Assembly: GCF_904846645.1 (NCBI RefSeq)
Contig: NZ_CAJHBO010000001.1
Coordinates: 464,560 to 528,559, forward strand
Length of the DNA stretch: 64,000 nt
From: Psychrobacter sp. Pi2-1
GTDB lineage: Bacteria > Pseudomonadota > Gammaproteobacteria > Pseudomonadales > Moraxellaceae
Direction of reading: 5' to 3'
Every line of letters starts with the position of its first letter. The first letter of the stretch is position 1. The position numbers were made by a program, and so were the translations under genes. The notes under the pieces were generated by a model. It was not told the DNA's origin. It did no database searches and saw nothing but the letters and a program-made list of their open reading frames with translations. Shown piece by piece: positions 55,874-64,000 of this stretch.

Positions 55874-56237
55874 GTAACACTCCTCATTTAAAAAATTCTA
55901 TTATTATTTTCAGTTTTCAAATACTACAGTTTTTTAGATTTTAGAACTTACCTCTGTCATCTAGGTTTTTACTATTATATTTTTGCCAAAAGTAAAAGAT
56001 TTTAAGTCTTTTAGGAGTCATCAATATTGTCATATTACCTTGTGAGCATATAACAGCTTTATGTTAAAAGGAGCTTTGTTGTACAGCGTCTCTGTTAATA
56101 AGGCGCTTATAAATAAGCTTGGCTAACAGATGAACGATAAAAAACCCATAAGCTACTTGGTAGCTTATGGGTATATAACATGCGAAATGAGCCTGTGGAA
56201 AGTGCTATATAGGAATAGCCTTTAAACGCAAATTAAC
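55874..56237. other. Intergenic region between leuB and the L,D-transpeptidase gene
   Basis: About 360 bases. It holds the leuB terminator at 56139-56171 and presumably the promoter of the L,D-transpeptidase gene on the minus strand. Nothing else is clear. Confidence 0.4.
56139..56171 (-). terminator. Rho-independent terminator of the leucine operon
   Basis: A perfect 12-bp stem, CCCATAAGCTAC (56145-56156) and GTAGCTTATGGG (56160-56171), with a 3-nt loop. On the minus strand it is followed by six U residues (the A run 56139-56144), 67 bases past the leuB stop. Confidence 0.93.
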
Positions 56238-57341
56238 TTATATTAGTTTAGCCAAGACCGCTTGACCCATTTCCTTACAGCCTACCTGCTTAAGTTCAGC
56301 TTCACTGCTATCTAAAATATCCAGCGTACGTAAACCATCATCAAGCACATCACTGACTGCCTGCTCAATTGCTTGTGCTGCAGCTTCTTGCTTGAAGGTA
56401 TAACGCAGCATCATAGCAACAGATAAGATAGTTGCTAACGGGTTGGCTTTATCCTGTCCTGCGATATCAGGTGCTGAACCATGACACGGCTCATACATGC
56501 CCTTACCTGACTCATCTAAGCTCGCTGATGGCAACATCCCGATAGAGCCTGTCAACATCGCAGCTTCATCAGATAGGATATCGCCAAACATGTTTCCCGT
56601 CACCATGACATCGAACTGCTTAGGATCTTTAATCAACTGCATGCAAGCGTTGTCAGCATACATATGTGATAACGCCACATCACTATAGTCAGCTTGCTGC
56701 ATCTCGATCATTGTCTGTTTCCACAGCTCGGTAACTTCTAATACATTGGCTTTATCAACTGAACATACCTTAGCTGCTGTGCCTGCTGCTTGCGCACGCG
56801 TTTTTGCTAATTCAAAGGCAACTTTACCAATACGCTGAATCTCACTTGTACTATACACCATCGTGTTATAGCCCTGCTGCTCACCGTTTTCTAATGTGCG
56901 AATACCACGAGGCTCACCGAAATAGATACCGCCTGTCAGTTCACGAACGATCAATAGATCTAGGCCTGAGATAATTTCAGGTTTGATACTTGAGGCATTA
57001 GCCAACTGTGGATAGAGCTTGGCTACGCGTAAGTTGGCAAATAAACCAAGCTCACCGCGGATTTTCAATAGACCGCGCTCAGGGCGTTTACTACGCTCGA
57101 TCGCATCCCATTTAGGACCACCAACTGCACCTAGCAATACGGCATCTGCGGCGCGAGCACGGGCCAATGTCTCATCTGGCAAAGGCTCACCAGTTGCATC
57201 AATAGCTACACCGCCAATCAATCCAGACTCAAGCGTTAAATCAAGTGAAAACTTATCATTGACAGCCTTGAGCACGTCAATGGCTTGGGTCATAATTTCA
57301 GGGCCAATACCATCACCCGCTAATGTTAAAATCGTTGCCAT
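56238..57341 (-). CDS. leuB: 3-isopropylmalate dehydrogenase
   Basis: Oxidatively decarboxylates 3-isopropylmalate with NAD+, third step of leucine synthesis. The 367 residues show [20 protein letters not shown] (5-24), [13 protein letters not shown], the [14 protein letters not shown] region, [35 protein letters not shown] and [24 protein letters not shown] precedes the start. Last gene of leuC-leuD-lipoprotein-leuB. Confidence 0.97.
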   Translation of the reverse strand: MATILTLAGDGIGPEIMTQAIDVLKAVNDKFSLDLTLESGLIGGVAIDATGEPLPDETLARARAADAVLLGAVGGPKWDAIERSKRPERGLLKIRGELGLFANLRVAKLYPQLANASSIKPEIISGLDLLIVRELTGGIYFGEPRGIRTLENGEQQGYNTMVYSTSEIQRIGKVAFELAKTRAQAAGTAAKVCSVDKANVLEVTELWKQTMIEMQQADYSDVALSHMYADNACMQLIKDPKQFDVMVTGNMFGDILSDEAAMLTGSIGMLPSASLDESGKGMYEPCHGSAPDIAGQDKANPLATILSVAMMLRYTFKQEAAAQAIEQAVSDVLDDGLRTLDILDSSEAELKQVGCKEMGQAVLAKLI

Positions 57342-57396
57342 ACTGATCCTTTTGGAATTTTTTTATTGGTTGGTTATATTTTTGAGCTTTTTATAC

Positions 57397-58122
57397 TCAT
57401 ATTTTATGCTGCCATTTTTTGGCTTTGGGTGCTGATGTTACTGCTTTATCCATACCCGTCTCTACAAACTCGCCTTGATGCTCAGCGTCTAGTTGCTTAC
57501 AGAATCGGCGCTGTACTTGAGTACCTTGCAATAGCTCAATACATAAAGGCTCAGGTGATGCTGTGTCCAATAGACTGCCTGATTTTTCGCTGCTCTGCTT
57601 TTGATAAGCACGTAACTGATAGGTACCTGCTTCAGTAAAGTCATGAATCATCGCAAAACGTTCAACATAGCCCATGTTATTCTCTGGATAAAAATTAACA
57701 TGTACTTCGTGTTTAGCAGGCATGACCCGTGCATAGTAGTTGGTCAATCCTGGCATACTTGAAGGCGCTAACGGCACAACTTTTATGGCGTTTTTATTGA
57801 CGAGTGGTGTCATATCCATATTCATCGAGGTTTTTGCCATACCTTCTTGACGTGGTAAGGTTGTCATAATCTGAGGATTGATTGGCTCGTGACTGTTGGG
57901 CGCAATAATGAGCGTTTTATCTATCTGCACAATTTCGCAATGATATGTACCCACACAGGCAATATTTACTTCACCAGCAATAGGTTTAATTTTACCTACC
58001 CATGCCTCGGCACTCTCTGCTTCATTTATTTTTTGATAGCCCGTCAATAGCTGACAGCCTGACAGTAATAAGCTTGCAGCAACAATTGTACTTGTCCATA
58101 GAGCATAACGTTTTGTATTCAT
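57397..58122 (-). CDS. Hypothetical lipoprotein inside the leucine operon
   Basis: A 241-residue lipoprotein: signal with lipobox LLLSGC (Cys23), then a mature part of ~218 residues with several Cys (ACVGTYHCEIVQ, LCIELL, RRFCKQL) and a region of likely beta strands (YYARVMPAKHEVHVNFYPEN). The C-terminal ~20 residues are basic. I recognise it only as an uncharacterised Moraxellaceae-type protein. It sits between leuD (136-base gap) and leuB (55-base gap) on the same strand with no terminator on either side, so it should be co-transcribed with leucine genes. The ribosome site is poor. Confidence 0.85.
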   Translation of the reverse strand: MNTKRYALWTSTIVAASLLLSGCQLLTGYQKINEAESAEAWVGKIKPIAGEVNIACVGTYHCEIVQIDKTLIIAPNSHEPINPQIMTTLPRQEGMAKTSMNMDMTPLVNKNAIKVVPLAPSSMPGLTNYYARVMPAKHEVHVNFYPENNMGYVERFAMIHDFTEAGTYQLRAYQKQSSEKSGSLLDTASPEPLCIELLQGTQVQRRFCKQLDAEHQGEFVETGMDKAVTSAPKAKKWQHKI

Positions 58123-58258
58123 AATGGCGGCTACTATTCAAGAGAGATAATAAAATGTAGTGAAAAACTATTCTTCATTTTAGACAGTTCACCGCCATAA
58201 CTCAACGCTGCGTTGCGACTACTCATATTTTATTAGCAGTAGATTATAGAATGACTCT

Positions 58259-58909
58259 CTATGCTCTTACGTCGTTAAATATCCACGGTGTTTTTTGCAT
58301 CATTTGTTGCTCATAATTTTTGATAGCATCACTTTGTTGCAAGGTTAGACCAATATCATCCAGTCCGTTTAATAAGCAATGTTTGCGAAAAGCATCTACT
58401 TCAAAGGCATACTCTTCACCAGTTGGTGTGATGACGACTTGACGCTCAAGATCGGCGGTCAATTCATAACCTTCGTTATCAAAAGTCGCCTTCATTAACG
58501 TATCTACAATCGCTTCATCCAACACAATCGGCAACATGCCATTTTTAAAGCAGTTATTGTAAAAGATATCAGCAAAACTAGGCGCAATTACCGTACGGAA
58601 ACCATACTCTGATAACGCCCAAGGTGCATGCTCACGACTAGAGCCACAGCCAAAGTTTCTACGTGCTAGCAAGATAGTCGCACCTTGATAACGCGGTTTA
58701 TTCAATACAAAATCTGGATTGATGACTCGTGTGCTGTTGTCTTGACCAGGATAGCCTTCATCAAGATAGCGCCAATCGTCAAATAGATTTACGCCAAAAC
58801 CTGTACGTTTAATAGACTTTAAAAACTGTTTTGCGATAATTTGGTCGGTATCGACGTTTGCGCGATCAAGCGGACAAACGATACCTGTTTGGGTGTTATA
58901 AGCTTGCAT
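58259..58909 (-). CDS. leuD: 3-isopropylmalate dehydratase small subunit
   Basis: Forms isopropylmalate isomerase with LeuC. The 216 residues include [20 protein letters not shown], the substrate-recognition [20 protein letters not shown], and [21 protein letters not shown] chose the ATG at 58909, preceded by AGGA; a TTG at 58924 is in frame. It lies 142 bases after leuC. Confidence 0.97.
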   Translation of the reverse strand: MQAYNTQTGIVCPLDRANVDTDQIIAKQFLKSIKRTGFGVNLFDDWRYLDEGYPGQDNSTRVINPDFVLNKPRYQGATILLARRNFGCGSSREHAPWALSEYGFRTVIAPSFADIFYNNCFKNGMLPIVLDEAIVDTLMKATFDNEGYELTADLERQVVITPTGEEYAFEVDAFRKHCLLNGLDDIGLTLQQSDAIKNYEQQMMQKTPWIFNDVRA

Positions 58910-59051
58910 AAAATTTCCTATCAATTATATTTTTGCTGGCTGATGATTTTGATAAGCGTATTAAACAGTAAATAAGTTTTTACCATCTTTGACATCATGC
59001 TCATATATTTATCGTTAATACGAGCATGATGTCAGCTACTTATTATCAGTC

Positions 59052-60470
59052 TTAAAACGTACGAACATCCACGAAATGACCTGCCAACGCGGCGGCAGCT
59101 GCCATTGCTGGGCTTACTAAATGCGTACGACCACCGTTACCCTGACGACCTTCAAAATTACGATTAGACGTTGAGGCACAGTGCTCTTGCGGCTCAAGTT
59201 TGTCTGCATTCATCGCAAGACACATCGAGCAGCCCGGCTCACGCCATTCAAAACCAGCTTCAGTAAATAACGTATCCAAGCCTTCAGCCTCTGCTTGCAG
59301 TTTCACTTGTCCAGAGCCTGCAACAACGATCGCTTCTTTTACGTTATCAGCAACTTTGCGACCTTTGATTACCGCTGCCGCATCACGTAAATCTTCGATA
59401 CGTGAATTGGTACATGAACCGATAAATATACGGTCAAGTTGGATATCCGTAATTTTCTGACCAGCTTCTAGCCCCATATAAGTATAAGCGCGTAACCAGC
59501 CCTCTTCTTGAGCTTCATCAATGGCTTGATCTGGTGTCGGTACAGATTGCGTGATATCTACCACCATCTCAGGCGATGTACCCCAAGATACTTGCGGTGC
59601 AATCTGACTACCATCGATTTCTACCACAGTATCAAATACCGCGTCATCGTCTGAATATAGTGTACGCCAGTAGGCTTCCGCTTGTTCCCATTGTGCTGCG
59701 CTTGGCGCATATGGACGACCTTTGACATAGTCAATCGTCGTGTCATCAACCGCAACCATACCGACACGCGCGCCTGCCTCAATCGCCATGTTACAGACGG
59801 TCATACGACCTTCCATACTCATGTCTTCGAACACTTGACCTGCAAATTCAATCGCGTGTCCTGTTCCACCTGCTGTACCAATCTTCGCAATAATAGCTAA
59901 CACCACATCTTTTGAAGTGACGCCAGTGCCAAGATGACCAGTGACGCGGATTTGCATATTTTTTGATTTCTTTTGAATCAAACACTGCGTTGCCAATACA
60001 TGCTCAACTTCAGAGGTTCCGATACCATGAGCCAAACAGCCAAGTGCTCCATGGGTCGCTGTATGCGAGTCACCGCAAACAACTGTCATACCCGGCAAGA
60101 CCAAACCTTGCTCAGGACCGACCACGTGCAAAATTCCTTGACGCGCATCATTGATAGTAAATTCAGCAATATCAAACTTGGTGCAGTTATCGTCCAACGT
60201 GACAACCTGCAAGCGTGATACCTTATCTTTAATCCCAGGCACTCCTTCTAGGCGCTCTTTTGTGACGGTTGGCACATTATGATCTGGACTGGCAATGTTG
60301 GCCGATAGACGCCATGGCGCTCTATTTGCCAACTCCAACCCTTCAAATGCTTGTGGACTCGTCACTTCGTGCAACAGGTGGCGGTCGATATAAATCAGGC
60401 TCGAACCATCGTCGCGCTTAGTGATTTCGTGAGCGTTCCAAAGTTTGTCATATAACGTTTGACCAGCCAT
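59052..60470 (-). CDS. leuC: 3-isopropylmalate dehydratase large subunit
   Basis: The catalytic, [4Fe-4S]-containing half of isopropylmalate isomerase, an aconitase-family enzyme. The 472 residues contain [20 protein letters not shown], the cluster cysteines in [17 protein letters not shown] and [15 protein letters not shown], and the C-terminal [25 protein letters not shown] precedes the start. First gene of the leu operon here; leuA is not in the window. Confidence 0.98.
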   Translation of the reverse strand: MAGQTLYDKLWNAHEITKRDDGSSLIYIDRHLLHEVTSPQAFEGLELANRAPWRLSANIASPDHNVPTVTKERLEGVPGIKDKVSRLQVVTLDDNCTKFDIAEFTINDARQGILHVVGPEQGLVLPGMTVVCGDSHTATHGALGCLAHGIGTSEVEHVLATQCLIQKKSKNMQIRVTGHLGTGVTSKDVVLAIIAKIGTAGGTGHAIEFAGQVFEDMSMEGRMTVCNMAIEAGARVGMVAVDDTTIDYVKGRPYAPSAAQWEQAEAYWRTLYSDDDAVFDTVVEIDGSQIAPQVSWGTSPEMVVDITQSVPTPDQAIDEAQEEGWLRAYTYMGLEAGQKITDIQLDRIFIGSCTNSRIEDLRDAAAVIKGRKVADNVKEAIVVAGSGQVKLQAEAEGLDTLFTEAGFEWREPGCSMCLAMNADKLEPQEHCASTSNRNFEGRQGNGGRTHLVSPAMAAAAALAGHFVDVRTF

Positions 60471-60844
60471 GTTGCTATCCTTTATAGGTTACTAATTACT
60501 TAATTTTTACTTATTTGCACATTGCCAAGCTAAGATTCTATGTAAATGCTATGTCTATCTATAATGTTTAATAATTACTGTCGTATCTAAAATTTAAATA
60601 TTATTTCTTTATGAGACCCAACATATGACTAAAATTAACGCTTAAAATACGTTTTAAAAGGTAAATAGCCAATTTTTTAGAATAAATATGTCACAATACG
60701 CCTCGATGTCTTGTGATTATAGCAGGCAAATCCTATAATAATAATTGATGATTTTTAACCAGACGCAAACTTTTATTTCTAATACGTTGTGATTGGGTCA
60801 GCCAACTTTTATTTATAGCTCCTAGAGTAGCTAAGGACATTCGT
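60471..60844. other. Divergent regulatory region between leuC and the LysR gene
   Basis: About 375 AT-rich bases between divergent starts. The LysR promoter at 60711-60739 is listed separately. I see no obvious leucine-rich leader peptide before leuC, so attenuation of the enterobacterial type is unlikely; control through the LysR protein is a fair guess. Confidence 0.45.
60711..60739 (+). promoter_or_regulatory. Promoter of the LysR gene divergent from leuC
   Basis: TTGTGA (60711-60716), exactly 17 bases, and TATAAT (60734-60739). Transcription would start near 60746, giving a leader of about 100 nt. Confidence 0.7.
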
Positions 60845-61717
60845 TTGAACACCACAAACTTGACGACATTCGTTACCGTTATGCACACTGGCAGCATTTC
60901 AGGCGCCGCAGAAAAGCTGTTTATCACGCAGCCTGCTGTCAGTAAACGTATCAAAAACTTAGAAGACGAGTTTAACATTACCTTGTTTGATACGGTAGGA
61001 CGTGGAATTGTACCTACTCAAGCTGCCAGTGAAATGCTACCTCATGCCAAGCGTTGGCTGGAAGATTATGAGAACTTTAAAATCAACTTGCAGCATTCTC
61101 AGCATATCGTTTCTGGCAAATTAGTCATTGGTACTAGCCATCATATTGGCCTACATCATTTAGCACCTGTCCTTAAACACTTTATTCAAGCTTATCCAGC
61201 TGTTCAGTTAGAAGTACACTTCGTAGATTCTGAAAAAGCTCATAAAGCAGTACTAGATGGTGATTTGTCTTTAGCCTTTGTTACGCTTCCACCTGTCTAC
61301 GATAAGCGACTTACCTACCACACGCTCTGGTCAGACCCTCTTTATTTTATGACGGGTACGCTATCACCTTTGGCTACTAAATCTAATGTGACGTTGGAGC
61401 AGTTAGCGCGCTATCCTGCCATTTTGCCTTCTGCCAATACCTTTACCAGTCAGATTACCTTGGCTGAGTTTGCCAAGCACAATCTGAAGCCTTATGCCAC
61501 GATGAGCACCAACCCTCTTGAGTCTATCCGTATGCTGGTATCTGTTGGTCTTGGTTGGTCAGTACTACCACAAACGATGGTCAGTCAAGATTTGGAACGT
61601 ATCGATATGGCTGACAATATTGAATTACAACGCTATTTAGGTGTGGTCATCAATCCAAAATTAACTCAATCTAGCAGCGTGACCGCCCTACTAGACTTAC
61701 TTGCGCCTATTGAATAA
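60845..61717 (+). CDS. LysR-family transcriptional regulator divergent from leuC
   Basis: A 290-residue regulator. Winged helix-turn-helix at ~1-60 (FVTVMHTGSISGAAEKLFIT, then QPAVSKRIKNLEDEFNITLF) and an effector domain with KLVIGTSHHIGLHHLAPVLK. The start is a TTG at 60845 after AAGGA; no ATG is placed well enough to keep the DNA-binding domain. Its divergent position from leuC suggests control of leucine synthesis, with an isopropylmalate-type signal as a plausible effector, but it does not clearly match LeuO. Convergent partners: none; the next gene is putP in the same direction. Confidence 0.92.
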   Translation: MNTTNLTTFVTVMHTGSISGAAEKLFITQPAVSKRIKNLEDEFNITLFDTVGRGIVPTQAASEMLPHAKRWLEDYENFKINLQHSQHIVSGKLVIGTSHHIGLHHLAPVLKHFIQAYPAVQLEVHFVDSEKAHKAVLDGDLSLAFVTLPPVYDKRLTYHTLWSDPLYFMTGTLSPLATKSNVTLEQLARYPAILPSANTFTSQITLAEFAKHNLKPYATMSTNPLESIRMLVSVGLGWSVLPQTMVSQDLERIDMADNIELQRYLGVVINPKLTQSSSVTALLDLLAPIE

Positions 61718-61840
61718 AAAGAGCTCACTATAACAGTCTAAGAATTAAGCTATTCGCATTTGTGACTCTCATGCGTTATAATACGCTTGACGTTGTTTTT
61801 ATAACAAAAATTTACCACAAGGACACTGATAGTCATATAT

Positions 61841-62043
61841 TGAATACTTCTAGTAAGATATGATGGTTAACAGTAGGTTTAATGGTTTTGGTTGATCGTG
61901 TAGGTTGCTAATACTCATATACAAATAGCAGATGCGAGCAATAACAATAGATAAGTGGAATGCGAAATTCCCATTGTTCTCTATCTCTATATGAGTGCTA
62001 GCCATAGAACGACATCAATCATATATAACTACAGAAGATACTG
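61841..62043 (+). ncRNA. Candidate structured small RNA with 6S-like rod shape
   Basis: The two ends pair: CTTCT..AGT.A.ATATGAT near 61848-61864 with the complement at 62019-62038 (about 19 positions, two mismatches). A large unequal internal loop (about 42 nt on the 5' side, 15 nt on the 3' side) leads to a second stem, GCTAATACTCATATA (61907-61921) with TATATGAGTGCTAGC (61988-62002), then an apical hairpin around TGGAATGCGAAATTCCCA (~61955-61973). A strong terminator follows at once. The length of ~200 nt, closing stem, central bubble and apical arm recall 6S RNA (ssrS), but I do not see the conserved 6S sequence signature. Confidence 0.5.
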
Positions 62044-62079
62044 AAAAAAGCCATTATGTCTTAATTAATGGCTTTTTTT
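62044..62079 (+). terminator. Rho-independent terminator after the RNA candidate
   Basis: AAAAAAGCCATTA pairs with TAATGGCTTTTTT around a short loop, ending in seven T residues. No gene stops nearby (the LysR gene ends 326 bases upstream), so it most likely ends the RNA at 61841-62043 or a leader of that length. Confidence 0.9.
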
Positions 62080-62174
62080 GTCTTTAAATATTGTTTTGGA
62101 CATCGCCTTGTAGGACAGAACTTTTATAGTTAAAAAATAATTACAGCCAACCATGTTGGTTAAGGACAATTTAT

Positions 62175-63674
62175 ATGAACGGAGTTTCTAGTGGCGTGCT
62201 GATATCACTCGGCGCCTATTTCTTAGTGATGATTGGGATTGGTGTTTACGCTTATTTTAAGCAAGCCAATGATACTGAAGGCTATATGTTAGGGGGTCGT
62301 AACTTAGGCCCAGCAGTAACCGCACTTTCTGCAGGTGCATCAGACATGTCAGGTTGGTTGCTACTTGGCTTACCTGGTTATATGTTTGCAGATGGCGTGG
62401 TCAGTATTTGGATCGCGCTTGGTTTAACATTAGGTGCATTATTAAACTATCTCATCGTAGCACCTCGCCTTCGTGTTTATACCGAAGTGGCTGACAACGC
62501 TATCACTCTACCTGATTATTTTGCCAACCGCTTTGAAGACAAGTCGCACATGCTACGCGTCATCTCGGCATTAGTCATCATTCTATTCTTTACCGTTTAT
62601 ACCGCTGCAAGTCTTGTCGGTGGTGGTAAACTCTTCGAAAGCTCACTCAACCTATCGTATAGTACTGGCCTATGGGTTACTGCTGGCGTGGTTGTGGCTT
62701 ATACGTTATTCGGTGGTTTCTTAGCGGTATCTATGACCGATTTCGTACAGGGCGTTATCATGCTGTTTGCCATGGTAATCGTACCTGTCGTTGCCTTTAC
62801 TGATCTTGGTGGCATTTCAGCTACGACAGAAGCGGTTAGAAACATCGATCCAACCCTTTTAGACGTTACTAGCGGTATGAGTGTCATCGGTATTATCTCA
62901 CTCATGGCATGGGGCCTAGGTTACTTTGGCCAGCCGCATATTATCGTACGTTTTATGGCGATTCGTTCAGTGAGAGATGTACCGACTGCACGTAATATCG
63001 GTATGAGCTGGATGGTTGTGAGCCTTATTGGTTCACTAATGACTGGTTTTGCTGGTCGTGCCTACGTACAAAAAACTGCTATGACGTTGGATGATCCTGA
63101 GACTATCTTCTTAGTATTCACTCAGTTCTTGTTCCATCCATTGGTTTCAGGTTTCCTATTAGCAGCTATTTTAGCGGCAATTATGAGTACTATCTCATCA
63201 CAGCTATTGGTTGTATCAAGCTCTCTAACCAAAGATGTATACAAACTATTCTTTGATAAAGACGCACCAGAAACTCGTCAGGTATTGGTTGGTCGTATCT
63301 CAGTTATCATCGTCGCTATCGTAGCCATTATGCTAGCGTCTAACCCAGATAGCTCAGTATTGAACCTCGTTTCTAACGCATGGGCAGGATTTGGTGCTGC
63401 GTTTGGTCCATTGGTTATCTTTAGCTTAACATGGCGTGGTATGAACCGTAATGGTGCTGTTGCTGGTATGGTTGTTGGTGCTTTGACTGTTATCCTATGG
63501 ATTTATGGTCCTTTCCAAGTAGATGGTATGGCACTAAATAGCTGGTTATATGCTATCGTTCCAGGCTTTATCTTAAGTACTATCGCTATCTTTGCTGTTA
63601 GTATCATGACTGGTGGTCCAAGACCTTCAGTTTCTGCTAAGTACAAAGAGATGGAGCTAAACTTAAACAAATAA
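62175..63674 (+). CDS. putP: Sodium/proline symporter
   Basis: A 499-residue inner membrane transporter of the solute:sodium symporter family that takes up proline with Na+. Around 13 hydrophobic segments. Family and PutP-type features: GGRNLGPAVTALSAGASDMS (40-59, sodium and proline site), GLGYFGQPHIIVRFMAIRS, ILAAIMSTISSQLLVVSSSL and SNAWAGFGAAFGPLVIFSL. Length equals E. coli PutP (502). AAGGAC precedes the start. No putA is adjacent. A terminator follows. Confidence 0.95.
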   Translation: MNGVSSGVLISLGAYFLVMIGIGVYAYFKQANDTEGYMLGGRNLGPAVTALSAGASDMSGWLLLGLPGYMFADGVVSIWIALGLTLGALLNYLIVAPRLRVYTEVADNAITLPDYFANRFEDKSHMLRVISALVIILFFTVYTAASLVGGGKLFESSLNLSYSTGLWVTAGVVVAYTLFGGFLAVSMTDFVQGVIMLFAMVIVPVVAFTDLGGISATTEAVRNIDPTLLDVTSGMSVIGIISLMAWGLGYFGQPHIIVRFMAIRSVRDVPTARNIGMSWMVVSLIGSLMTGFAGRAYVQKTAMTLDDPETIFLVFTQFLFHPLVSGFLLAAILAAIMSTISSQLLVVSSSLTKDVYKLFFDKDAPETRQVLVGRISVIIVAIVAIMLASNPDSSVLNLVSNAWAGFGAAFGPLVIFSLTWRGMNRNGAVAGMVVGALTVILWIYGPFQVDGMALNSWLYAIVPGFILSTIAIFAVSIMTGGPRPSVSAKYKEMELNLNK

Positions 63675-63703
63675 GTTTACGTAATGTTTTAAGCTTCTTG
63701 CTA

Positions 63704-63738
63704 TAAAAAAACCTCGTCATTATTGGTGAGGTTTTTTT
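63704..63738. terminator. Rho-independent terminator after putP
   Basis: AAAAAAACCTC pairs with GAGGTTTTTTT, with further partial pairing inside, and has A and T runs on both sides. Confidence 0.85.
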
Positions 63739-63871
63739 ATAAGTAACGATTTAGTATATTTAACCTACTACAGCATCAAACCAAGAGAACTTACGGCAAG
63801 TGAGACAGTTGTATGAACAGCGATAGTAGTATCTAATAGCTTCGTGATTGATATACTACGCTAGATTATCC

Positions 63872-64000
63872 GGGAGTTTCCTAAAAACTGTGTAACTGCT
63901 TATAATCCATTAACAGGAGAATAAGCAATGACTAACCAAAACGACATTAAAAAACTGGCCCAGCAGATGGCTGGTAGCATGAAAAGCTTCGATGACATCA
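63872..64000 (+). mobile_element. Left end of a probable IS256-family insertion sequence (cut by window)
   Basis: GGGAGTTTCCTAAAAACTGT followed by GTAACTGC has the look of an IS256-family terminal inverted repeat (ends containing AAAACTGTGTAA). The transposase frame starts 56 bases inside. TATAAT at 63901-63906 may be its -10 box. The right end lies beyond the window, so neither the matching inverted repeat nor a target duplication can be seen. Confidence 0.6.
63928..64000 (+). CDS. Probable IS256-family transposase (5' end only)
   Basis: Only 24 codons are present, starting MTNQNDIKKLAQQMAGSMKS after a good AGGAG. Short charged N-termini with LAxxMAxxxKSxDD are seen in IS256/mutator-type transposases, and the upstream terminal repeat fits that family, but the catalytic DDE region is outside the window. 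Identity therefore rests mainly on context. Confidence 0.55.
   Translation, partial: MTNQNDIKKLAQQMAGSMKSFDDI

Larger units (their letters stand above)
61718..62174. other. Intergenic region between the LysR gene and putP
   Basis: About 455 bases. It holds a TATAAT (61777-61782) with TTCGCA 18 bases upstream, flanked by GCGT and ACGC, then TTGTTTTTATAACAA (61793-61807), the rod-like structured RNA candidate (61841-62043) and its terminator. Only ~95 bases remain between that terminator and putP for the putP promoter. Confidence 0.55.

Noticed and set aside
60471..60844. Leucine attenuator before leuC
   Set aside because: No short frame with a run of Leu codons and no terminator-antiterminator pair on the minus strand.

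Overview
The window looks like chromosomal sequence from a moderately AT-rich gammaproteobacterium of the Moraxellaceae, most probably Psychrobacter. This is inferred from the protein sequences, an rpsF-rpsR-rplI operon without priB, the type II secretion genes scattered in small groups, and a ~110 bp intergenic repeat family that I associate from memory with Psychrobacter. Most genes are ordinary housekeeping or metabolic genes. There is no prophage, CRISPR array or obvious defence island. The only clear mobile DNA is the left end of an IS256-like element at the right edge.

Layout. 1-3561: a cut endonuclease/exonuclease/phosphatase protein, a glycine-zipper protein and glycerol kinase, all on the minus strand. 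4091-10470: an export cluster (TolC-like outer membrane protein, YihY/BrkB membrane protein, HlyD-like adaptor, two ABC-2 permeases) that contains no ATPase gene. 10564-17910: soluble transhydrogenase, a small lipoprotein, the divergent ppsR/ppsA pair controlling gluconeogenic PEP synthesis, and a GYF-RDD membrane protein. 18201-19379: ribosomal proteins S6, S18 and L9. 20443-25642: a GntP-type permease with glycerate kinase, a LysR regulator divergent from a VOC-fold protein, and an ECHDC3-like crotonase. 25831-30128: a RidA and D-amino-acid dehydrogenase pair, then a UvrD-type helicase. 30538-34848: ychF, a histidine-rich lipoprotein with an MliC-like domain, a dNTPase and a FabR-like regulator. 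34871-42774: type II secretion pseudopilins gspK-J-I-H and, after three unrelated genes, the ATPase gspE. 42834-48433: trmO, fpr, tRNA-Leu(CAA), a small unknown protein, dinB and queA. 48544-54491: FimV split into two genes, asparaginase, truA and infA. 54752-63674: an L,D-transpeptidase, leuC-leuD-lipoprotein-leuB, a divergent LysR gene, a probable structured RNA and putP.

Points of interest. (1) A ~200 nt rod-like inverted repeat with its own terminator lies between the LysR gene and putP and looks like an unannotated structured RNA; its shape recalls 6S RNA. (2) FimV is divided exactly between its periplasmic and its membrane/cytoplasmic halves. (3) The export cluster has two permeases but no ATPase. 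(4) One lipoprotein joins a histidine-rich metal-binding-like tract to an MliC-like fold. (5) A lipoprotein gene sits inside the leucine operon. (6) Three or four diverged copies of a ~110 bp element with imperfect terminal inverted repeats lie between genes. (7) The crotonase lacks both catalytic glutamates, and the transhydrogenase lacks both redox cysteines and carries a long charged N-terminal tail. All comparisons to families are from memory and by-eye alignment; no searches were run.
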